A DNA stretch of 6,058 bases, taken from NCBI GenBank assembly GCA_039199225.1, contig JBCCSZ010000384.1, forward strand, positions 1-6,058, read 5' to 3'. The notes beneath the pieces are model-generated. The model was not told the DNA's origin. It worked only from the letters and a program-made list of their open reading frames with translations, and did not search any database. Shown here in pieces: positions 1-5,300 of this stretch; the first letter of the stretch is position 1; every line of letters starts with the position of its first letter. The position numbers and the translations under genes are program-made. The DNA comes from JBCCSZ01 sp039199225 (GTDB lineage Bacteria; Bacteroidota; Bacteroidia; Chitinophagales; Saprospiraceae).

Positions 1-167
1 ATAAGATTCAAACAGGCATTATGCTAGTTGATGTACACGAAGATAATTTAGTGGCTAAAGCTAAGGTAGTATTAGATGCTATTGATGAACATGGTGCTCG
101 CCTATCTGGATCATACACAACGGTTACGAAACAAAAAGTGAAACACAAAGGAATTGCTGGTGCATAA
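1..167 (+). CDS. 3' end of an unidentified protein (partial)
   Basis: An open frame enters from the left edge (first complete codon at base 3) and stops at TAA 165-167, giving 54 visible residues. The visible part begins KIQTGIMLVDVHEDN and ends KVKHKGIAGA. It reads as a beta strand (GIMLVDVH), a long helix (about residues 15-30, AKAKVVLDAIDEHGA) and a short basic tail. Strand-helix layouts of this type occur in small ferredoxin-like or stress-protein domains, but I do not recognise the family and assign no function. An ATG at base 21 could in principle start a 48-residue protein, but the frame is open upstream, so a C-terminal fragment is more likely. Base composition is more AT-rich than in the genes from 647 onward. 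The next gene is 479 bases away, so a shared operon is unlikely. Confidence 0.6.
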   Translation, partial: KIQTGIMLVDVHEDNLVAKAKVVLDAIDEHGARLSGSYTTVTKQKVKHKGIAGA

Positions 168-184
168 GCAGTGGGTGGACGGAA

Positions 185-215
185 TTACTTGCATGTTTTG
201 CAGTAAGTGATTTTT
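185..215 (+). terminator. Weak candidate terminator after the first gene
   Basis: TTACTTGC (185-192) pairs with GCAGTAA (200-206) to make a seven-pair stem with one bulged T and a seven-base loop. A run of five T follows at 211-215. It sits 18 bases past the stop at 167, where an intrinsic terminator would be expected. The stem is AT-rich and four bases separate it from the T run, so this is only a weak candidate. Confidence 0.3.
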
Positions 216-220
216 GTTCA

Positions 221-330
221 AGATAAGGCAAAAAACACAGGCATAGCCGTAGCTATGGCGAGTATTTTTAACGAAGTATAGAGGTGAAAGTCGTTCAAAA
301 TAAGTCATTATTCAATTTGTCTAGGTACTT
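221..330. repeat. 110-bp intergenic repeat, copy 1
   Basis: This block aligns with 383-491 over its whole length, with about 16 substitutions and a one-base difference in an A run, so roughly 85% identity by hand alignment. Blocks held in common include CGAGTATTTTTAA, AGGTGAAAGTCGTTCAAA and GTCATT, and both copies end in CTAGG-ACTT. The left half contains an imperfect hairpin: CATAGC (242-247) and GCTATG (252-257) around a CGTA loop, flanked further out by A5 (231-235) and T5 (265-269). I see no open reading frame through it. Both copies point the same way. It looks like a dispersed noncoding or REP-like element rather than an insertion sequence; that classification is inference. Confidence 0.75.
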
Positions 331-340
331 AAGTGCCTGG
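321..340. repeat. 20-bp imperfect palindrome at the end of repeat copy 1
   Basis: CTAGGTACTT (321-330) is followed directly by AAGTGCCTGG (331-340). The two halves pair along all ten positions if two G-T pairs are allowed. The right half also nearly matches the reverse complement of the end of copy 2 (CCTAGGCACTT, 481-491), so the ends of the two repeat copies can be viewed as inverted to this short arm. No T run follows, so it is not a normal intrinsic terminator. Confidence 0.5.
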
Positions 341-382
341 ATAAAGTTAGGTTATCCCTAGTTTGAGAGGAGTTTCATCTGT

Positions 383-491
383 AGACAAGGCAAAAACACA
401 GACACAGCCATTGCTATGACGAGTATTTTTAAGGAAGTACAAAGGTGAAAGTCGTTCAAACTACGTCATTGTTTAACTTGCCTAGGCACTT
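383..491. repeat. 110-bp intergenic repeat, copy 2
   Basis: This is the direct repeat of 221-330, beginning 162 bases downstream of it. The central hairpin is weaker here: CACAGC and GCTATG pair with one mismatch around a CATT loop, and the outer A5 and T5 arms are kept. A stretch of seven A (493-499) follows. The substitutions are spread over the whole unit, as in two copies that have drifted since duplication or arose from separate insertions of one family. No coding frame is visible. Confidence 0.75.
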
Positions 492-576
492 TAAAAAAAG
501 AAATTAAATCCAGTTAGAAGTATCCTGATGCATGCTGACAGCAGGCTGTTATATATGAAACTACTTAGGTAAACAT

Positions 577-606
577 ATAAATTCTTTTAGTCAAGTGAGA
601 ATTTAT
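577..606. promoter_or_regulatory. Perfect 9-bp inverted repeat upstream of the permease gene
   Basis: ATAAATTCT (577-585) and AGAATTTAT (598-606) are exact reverse complements separated by 12 bases. The right arm ends 40 bases before the ATG at 647. A symmetric dyad of this size just upstream of a gene could be an operator for a dimeric regulator or an RNA hairpin at the start of a leader. The AT-rich context raises the chance of coincidence. The role is inference. Confidence 0.35.
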
Positions 607-630
607 CCAACCCCATTTCAATTTAAAGCA

Positions 631-638
631 CTATTTTG
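631..638 (+). promoter_or_regulatory. Possible -7 promoter element of the permease gene
   Basis: CTATTTTG followed by CGCTC resembles the Bacteroidota -7 element TAnnTTTG, although the TA lies one base too close to the TTTG. The same TTTGCGCTC string follows the better -7 element before tyrS (2011-2019). It ends only eight bases before the ATG at 647, so if it is used the mRNA would be almost leaderless. No convincing -33 TTTG box was seen. Confidence 0.3.
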
Positions 639-646
639 CGCTCCGA

Positions 647-1945
647 ATGAATTTACCATATTTCATAGCCCGCCGGGTGGCCACTTCGAGTCAACTGTCT
701 TTCTCTAGACTCATCATCCGAATTGCCATTACGGCCATCGCATTGAGTGTAACGGTTATGATCGTCGCTACTGCGCTCATCGCTGGGTTTAAGAGCCAAA
801 TCAGCAGTAAGATTTTTGGTTTTTGGGGACATATACACATCACCAGCACCAATGTTACCCGAACCTTTGAAGCCTATCCGGTAAATGTACGACAGGATTT
901 TTATCCCCTCATCGATACCATTGGCGGCATACTCTACGAAGACAGGGCCAAACTGATGGGCTATGAAATGAATTACAGCAGCCAATTTCAAACCAAAGGT
1001 GGCATCAAACACATCCAGGTATTTGCCCACAAGCCAGGTATCATCAAGACGAAGAAAGACATTGAGGGCATCATACTCAAAGGCATCAGCACCGATTTTG
1101 ATTGGGAAAACCTCCAAGATTATCTCATAGAGGGGCGAATCATAGAATTTCCGGATTCCAGCAAATCTTCCGACATCATCATCTCCGATCAAACTTCGAA
1201 GCGCTTGAAGTTGAAAGTCGACGATCAATTCATCATACACTTTGTGGAAGAAGGACAGCAGCTTCGGCGACGCCTCAAGGTGTGCGGCATTTACAAAACG
1301 GGGCTGGAAGAATACGACAAGAAGTTTGCCCTGGTCGACATCCGCCAAATACAGGATGTGCTCGGCTGGTCCGAAGACCAAGTCGGCGGCTTTGAGGTCT
1401 TCATCGATCACATTGAAGACCTCGACCCCATCAATGAATACATCTACTACGAGGTGATCCCCAACGACCTCTACTCACAAACCATCAAGGAAAAGTTTGG
1501 AAGCATATTCGAATGGTTGGCCCTACAAGACATCAACGAGATGGTCATCTTGATACTCATCACCATTGTCTCCATCATCAATATGATCACGGCCCTTTTG
1601 ATTCTCATCCTAGAGCGGACAAATATGATCGGCGTTTTAAAGGCACTTGGTAGCACGAACTGGGACATTCGAAAGATATTTCTCTATCATGCCGCCTACA
1701 TTATTGGTTTGGGAGTACTCATCGGAAATGTCATTGGTATTGTATTGTGTGTCCTACAAGATCGCTTTGAGTTCATCAAATTGTCTGAGGCAGATTACTA
1801 CTTATCTGTAGCACCTGTAGAACTCAACCTGTGGACCATCCTGCTATTGAATCTTGGAACTTTATTTTTCACCCTGCTGTTCCTCATCTTGCCGTCTTAT
1901 TTGGTGACCCGTATCAGTCCAGTCAAGGCCATTCGCTTTAAATAA
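647..1945 (+). CDS. ABC transporter permease, LolC/LolE-FtsX type
   Basis: The 432-residue protein has the standard layout of the MacB/LolE permease family. A short N-terminus (MNLPYFIARR) leads into TM1 (about 22-47), then a large periplasmic domain (about 50-295, MacB_PCD-like), then three clustered helices of the FtsX domain (about 298-323, 343-370, 394-420). ERTNMIGVLKALGST (323-337) is the cytoplasmic loop and coupling helix that contacts the ATPase, and the protein ends PVKAIRFK as family members commonly do. Family knowledge suggests it uses an ATPase such as LolD to extract lipoproteins or other lipidated cargo from the inner membrane. No ATPase gene lies nearby, so the partner is presumably encoded elsewhere. 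The length is normal and the start fits the family N-terminus. There is no Shine-Dalgarno sequence. The exact substrate cannot be told from sequence, so I give no symbol. Confidence 0.9.
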   Translation: MNLPYFIARRVATSSQLSFSRLIIRIAITAIALSVTVMIVATALIAGFKSQISSKIFGFWGHIHITSTNVTRTFEAYPVNVRQDFYPLIDTIGGILYEDRAKLMGYEMNYSSQFQTKGGIKHIQVFAHKPGIIKTKKDIEGIILKGISTDFDWENLQDYLIEGRIIEFPDSSKSSDIIISDQTSKRLKLKVDDQFIIHFVEEGQQLRRRLKVCGIYKTGLEEYDKKFALVDIRQIQDVLGWSEDQVGGFEVFIDHIEDLDPINEYIYYEVIPNDLYSQTIKEKFGSIFEWLALQDINEMVILILITIVSIINMITALLILILERTNMIGVLKALGSTNWDIRKIFLYHAAYIIGLGVLIGNVIGIVLCVLQDRFEFIKLSEADYYLSVAPVELNLWTILLLNLGTLFFTLLFLILPSYLVTRISPVKAIRFK

Positions 1946-2006
1946 GGGCTTTGTCCGCGCTCAGAAGTATTCTGTTCTGCAAGCACAAAATCACCAAAGA
2001 AAAGAC

Positions 2007-2014
2007 TACATTTG
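2007..2014 (+). promoter_or_regulatory. Bacteroidota -7 promoter element of tyrS
   Basis: TACATTTG matches the Bacteroidota housekeeping -7 consensus TAnnTTTG exactly. It lies 25 bases before the tyrS ATG, a plausible distance for a short leader. I do not see a clear -33 TTTG at the usual spacing. It suggests that tyrS has its own promoter rather than depending on read-through from the permease gene 94 bases upstream. Confidence 0.5.
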
Positions 2015-2039
2015 CGCTCAAATACCACAAACAGCTCAT

Positions 2040-3311
2040 ATGGACTTTTTGCAGGAACTCGCATGGAGAAATATGCTACATCAGCAAACTCCGGGAATCA
2101 AGGAAGAACTCGAAAAAGGAATGGTGACCGGCTACATTGGCTTTGATCCAACGGCCCCCTCACTGACCATTGGCAACTTTGTCCAGTTGCAACTCCTGAA
2201 GCTTTTTCAACTGTCCGGCCACCAGCCCATTGTCTTGATGGGAGGCGCCACCGGGCGTGTCGGTGACCCTTCTGGGAAAGACGCGGAACGGCAGTTGAAG
2301 TCCTACGAAGAGATCGAGCACAATTTGCAGTTTCAAGCCAAACAAGCTCGAAAATTTCTCGATTTTGAGAATGGCCCCAACAAAGCACTCCTGCTCAACA
2401 ATTACGACTTTTACAGGGAAATGAACGTCCTGGATTTTCTCCGCAATGTCGGAAAGACACTGACGGTGAATTACATGAGCTCTAAAGAGTCGGTCAAAAA
2501 GCGCATCGAAACGGGCATCTCTTTTACGGAATTCAGCTACCAATTGCTGCAAGCCTACGATTTCCAGTGCCTCTACCAACAGTACAACTGTCGCATCCAA
2601 ATGGGTGGTTCAGACCAATGGGGGAACATTACTTCTGGGACGGAATTCATCCGAAAAAACCTGGATGCTAAGGCTTATGCCGTCACCACACCTCTGCTCA
2701 CAAAGGCCGATGGTACCAAATTTGGCAAGTCCGAATCCGGAAACATCTGGCTTGATCCCGAATTGACCTCGCCCTACGATTTTTACCAGTTTTGGATTCG
2801 AGCAAGTGATGCCGATATGAAGAGTTTCATCCGCTACTTCACCCTGAAATCTAAGGAGGAAATAGAGGCGCTAGAAACAGACTTTGCCGATCAGCCCAAC
2901 AAGCTCAAAGAAGCACTGGCAGAAGAATTGACCACCCGGGTCCACTCTGCCGAAGCGCTGGAAGCAGCCAAAAATGTTTCCAACTTGCTCTTCCGTAAAG
3001 TCAACAAGGATACCCTCCTCTCCCTCGATGCCAGCTCCTTGGAAACGGTGGCCCGCGAAATCAAAAGCTTCGAAGTGGATCGCTCCCTAATCGAACAAGG
3101 GGTCAACATCGGTGATTTAATGACCGAGCATACCAACATGTTGGCGTCCAAGGGGGAAGTGCGTCGCGCCATCAAGGGCAACGCTTTGTCAGTCAACAAA
3201 GACAAGATCGCTTCGCACGAAGATCGCGTCAATCAGGAAGCCTTGCTGCACGGTCGCTTTATTATGATCGAAAATGGAAAGAAAAACAAATACATTGTTG
3301 TGGTAAACTAA
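2040..3311 (+). CDS. tyrS: Tyrosine--tRNA ligase (TyrRS)
   Basis: This cytoplasmic enzyme activates tyrosine with ATP and charges tRNA-Tyr. At 423 residues it is full length for bacterial class I TyrRS. The catalytic domain holds GYIGFDPT (31-38), GGATGRVGDPSGK (68-80), the tyrosine pocket residues Y167, Q171 and D174, GGSDQWGN (189-196) and the KMSKS-type loop KFGKS (227-231). The C-terminal part (about 355-423) is an S4-like RNA-binding domain (KGEVRRAIKG, SVNKDKI). The protein resembles Geobacillus and Bacteroides TyrRS closely over its whole length. One thing is odd: the HIGH motif reads TIGN (43-46). Its first histidine, which with the nearby threonine (here T38) stabilises the ATP gamma-phosphate in the Geobacillus enzyme, is threonine. 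The final N is common in the family. All other key residues are kept, so the enzyme is probably active. No Shine-Dalgarno sequence precedes the start. Confidence 0.96.
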   Translation: MDFLQELAWRNMLHQQTPGIKEELEKGMVTGYIGFDPTAPSLTIGNFVQLQLLKLFQLSGHQPIVLMGGATGRVGDPSGKDAERQLKSYEEIEHNLQFQAKQARKFLDFENGPNKALLLNNYDFYREMNVLDFLRNVGKTLTVNYMSSKESVKKRIETGISFTEFSYQLLQAYDFQCLYQQYNCRIQMGGSDQWGNITSGTEFIRKNLDAKAYAVTTPLLTKADGTKFGKSESGNIWLDPELTSPYDFYQFWIRASDADMKSFIRYFTLKSKEEIEALETDFADQPNKLKEALAEELTTRVHSAEALEAAKNVSNLLFRKVNKDTLLSLDASSLETVAREIKSFEVDRSLIEQGVNIGDLMTEHTNMLASKGEVRRAIKGNALSVNKDKIASHEDRVNQEALLHGRFIMIENGKKNKYIVVVN

Positions 3312-3370
3312 TCAACTCCTTCGTCAACTTTTACAAAAGATATATACAAAATCACGCAATAAGTATAATA

Positions 3371-3457
3371 AGTACCATTCTTTCACAAGCTATTTAGTAT
3401 ATTACAATCATTCCACCTGTGAAAGATTGTGATAGATAGATCGGAGAGGATGGTACT
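3371..3457. promoter_or_regulatory. Nested inverted repeats downstream of tyrS
   Basis: AGTACCAT (3371-3378) and ATGGTACT (3450-3457) are exact reverse complements. Just inside them, CTTTCACA (3380-3387) and TGTGAAAG (3418-3425) are also exact. A third pair, ACAATC (3404-3409) and GATTGT (3425-3430), competes weakly with the inner stem. Together they define an 87-base structured block in AT-rich DNA between tyrS and the DUF1800 gene. It could be a folded RNA leader, a small RNA, or the end-structured remnant of a small mobile element. Nothing here identifies it with a known riboswitch. Confidence 0.4.
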
Positions 3458-3511
3458 GTCATACCGTATCCAACCAAACATACTATTTTAGTTCAAGTTG
3501 CGATTCCTTGA

Positions 3512-3558
3512 CGAGAAAGCCATTGAGTCGATTTTGCTTTGAAACCATTGGTTTCTCG
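3512..3558. promoter_or_regulatory. Two competing hairpins before the DUF1800 gene
   Basis: CGAGAAA (3512-3518) pairs exactly with TTTCTCG (3552-3558). Overlapping the right arm, GAAACCA (3541-3547) and TGGTTTC (3549-3555) form a near-perfect palindrome around one central T. The two structures share bases 3552-3555, so they cannot both form on one strand. The block ends 59 bases before the candidate start at 3618. It may be part of the 5' leader, but no T run or known motif supports a specific mechanism. The remainder of 3312-3617 shows no gene I can support. Confidence 0.3.
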
Positions 3559-3617
3559 CACTCGTCGTAAGCTAAAGTAAGGCTGATCAAAACTGCCTAA
3601 TAAGGCTGTTGATATGA

Positions 3618-5267
3618 ATGACCAAACCACAATATATGGCCTCCTTGACACCCAAAAGCGGAACGTTAGGTAGAAGACTTGCAGCACACCTACTCCGCAG
3701 AACCACTTTCGCCCACAACAAAGATCGCATCGATCAATTGGCCCAAAAAACGGCCGACCAAGCGGTCGATGAAATTGTCGTTTTGCGAAATCCTTCCATT
3801 CCAGAACCCATCGATCCTGAAACGGGCCAGGGCTGGATCAACACTGGCACAGCCCCGCGCTCCTCTACCGGCCGATTGCGTTTGTACACCCGCATTTGGT
3901 GGATGCACGAGGCTATGCTAGACAACAGCATCGGCTTCAAGATGGTGTTCTTCCTACATACCAATTTCGTCGTGTCTTCCAATGCGCAAGCTGCTGAAAG
4001 GGTGTTTGACCACCTCGAATTACTTCGGTTCTACCGATTGGGCAATTTCCGCCAACTCGCCGAAAAAATTGTTCGAGATGAGGTGATGCTCCGCTATCTG
4101 GACAATACGCTCAACAACAGAAACAACCCCAATGAAAACTTCGCCCGCGAATACTTGGAGCTGTTTACCATCGGCAAGGGAGAACAAATTGGACCAGATA
4201 ATTACACCAATTATACAGAGGAGGACATTCGCCAAGCTGCCCGCCTACTGACTGGCTTCAAAACCTCCCGCAACAGAGGCGACAACATCGACCCGGATAC
4301 CAACCTGCCAATGGGTAGGCTGCAATTCAGCCAGCACGACAGAGACGACAAGACCTTTAGCGATGCCTTTCAAAACCGTACCATCACCGGTGCGCAGGCA
4401 ACAGAAGATATGCCCGCCGAGCTAACAGCATTTGTCGATATGATCTTTGAGCAAAACGAAACGGCCCGCGCCATCGTCCGCAAATTGTACCGCTACTTCG
4501 TCAGTAGAAAAATTACAACAGAGATCGAATCGGACATCATCGAGCCACTCGCCACCACCTTCCGCGACGGCAACTACGAGCTGGAACCCGTTCTCAAGCA
4601 ACTCCTCAAAAGTGTCCATTTTTACGACGAGGATGACAGCGACAATTCCGATGAAATCATTGGTGGACTCATCAAATCACCCTTGGAATTGATGCAGGGA
4701 GCGATGGGATATTTCAATGTACAGGTTCCCGACCCTGTTCAATCCCCCAACGATCACTACGTCAATTTCTACCTGCGGTCGGTCGTTAATGTCTATCTGC
4801 GGCAAAGCGACTTCAGCGTCCTGGCCCCCGCCGTCGTCGCCGGATACCCGGCTTACTACCAAGCCCCCGAGTTCAATCGCAACTGGTTCAACGGCAGCAC
4901 CATCATCGCCCGCTACTCCCTACCGGAAATGCTGTTGACCGGACGAAGGGTCCTGGCCGGTGGCAACCTGGGTGGCGGTGTTCGGCTTGACATTGTTGAA
5001 TACATCAACACTCCGGGTAACGTTTCCAACCCCTACATCGCCAGCATACTGGTCAATGAATTGCTGGCCGACCTCCTTCCGGAAATGCCGGATGCAGATC
5101 GGGTCGATTATTTTCTCAACAACATATTCCTCGATCAGCTTCCAGCGGGTGACTGGTCCTATGAATGGGATAATTATGTAAGGACCTCCGATGATTCGGA
5201 AGTGAGGATACCCTTGCAAAATCTAATTCAGGCAATCATGTATTCACCTGAATATCAACTGTTTTAA
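3618..5267 (+). CDS. DUF1800 family protein
   Basis: The 549-residue protein carries the DUF1800 hallmarks in order: HLLRRTTF near the N-terminus (24-31), WWMHEAMLDNSIGFKMVFFLHTNFV in two blocks (94-101 and 104-118), NENFAREYLELFTIG (172-186), EEDIRQAARLLTGF (201-214), the QHDRDDKTF segment (239-247), LYRYFVSRK (290-298), LLKSVHF (329-335), IKSPLELM (352-359) and the C-terminal SPEYQLF. An acidic run lies at 337-346. I see no signal peptide, lipobox or membrane segment. The start may be 3618 or an in-frame ATG at 3636 (MASLTPKSG), which fits the family N-terminus equally well. An overlapping ATG at 3614 is in another frame and stops soon. The DUF1501 gene begins 33 bases downstream, an operon arrangement known for these two families in several phyla. 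The molecular function is unknown to me. Confidence 0.92.
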   Translation: MTKPQYMASLTPKSGTLGRRLAAHLLRRTTFAHNKDRIDQLAQKTADQAVDEIVVLRNPSIPEPIDPETGQGWINTGTAPRSSTGRLRLYTRIWWMHEAMLDNSIGFKMVFFLHTNFVVSSNAQAAERVFDHLELLRFYRLGNFRQLAEKIVRDEVMLRYLDNTLNNRNNPNENFAREYLELFTIGKGEQIGPDNYTNYTEEDIRQAARLLTGFKTSRNRGDNIDPDTNLPMGRLQFSQHDRDDKTFSDAFQNRTITGAQATEDMPAELTAFVDMIFEQNETARAIVRKLYRYFVSRKITTEIESDIIEPLATTFRDGNYELEPVLKQLLKSVHFYDEDDSDNSDEIIGGLIKSPLELMQGAMGYFNVQVPDPVQSPNDHYVNFYLRSVVNVYLRQSDFSVLAPAVVAGYPAYYQAPEFNRNWFNGSTIIARYSLPEMLLTGRRVLAGGNLGGGVRLDIVEYINTPGNVSNPYIASILVNELLADLLPEMPDADRVDYFLNNIFLDQLPAGDWSYEWDNYVRTSDDSEVRIPLQNLIQAIMYSPEYQLF

Positions 5268-5300
5268 CCCATTCAACTCATCCAAGACATTCATTCTATT

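Noticed and set aside
111..308. Minus-strand 65-codon frame across the first gene end and repeat copy 1
   Set aside because: It runs through a noncoding repeat and over the opposite gene; the cysteine- and phenylalanine-rich product looks like translated AT-rich spacer.
221..491. CRISPR array
   Set aside because: There are only two units, each about 110 bases and diverged, and the intervening stretch is not spacer-like.
221..491. Insertion sequence
   Set aside because: No transposase frame, no terminal inverted repeats bounding the whole block and no obvious target duplication were seen.
538..549. ACAGC-AG-GCTGT dyad in the leader region of the permease
   Set aside because: The stem is short, the two-base loop is too tight for an RNA hairpin, and nothing around it gives a role.
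653..1411. A 252-codon open frame on the minus strand across the permease gene
   Set aside because: It lies wholly antisense to a clear family member, its translation shows no recognisable domain, and it arises from codon bias in the opposite frame.
1962..1974. CAGAA-GTA-TTCTG dyad after the permease stop as a terminator
   Set aside because: Only five pairs with a three-base loop and no T run; too weak to call.
2160..2600. Minus-strand open frame of 146 codons inside tyrS
   Set aside because: Antisense to conserved catalytic blocks of TyrRS, with no start context or domain of its own.
3312..3345. Terminator after tyrS around CTTTTACAAAAG
   Set aside because: The stem would be pure A-T with almost no loop and no following T run.
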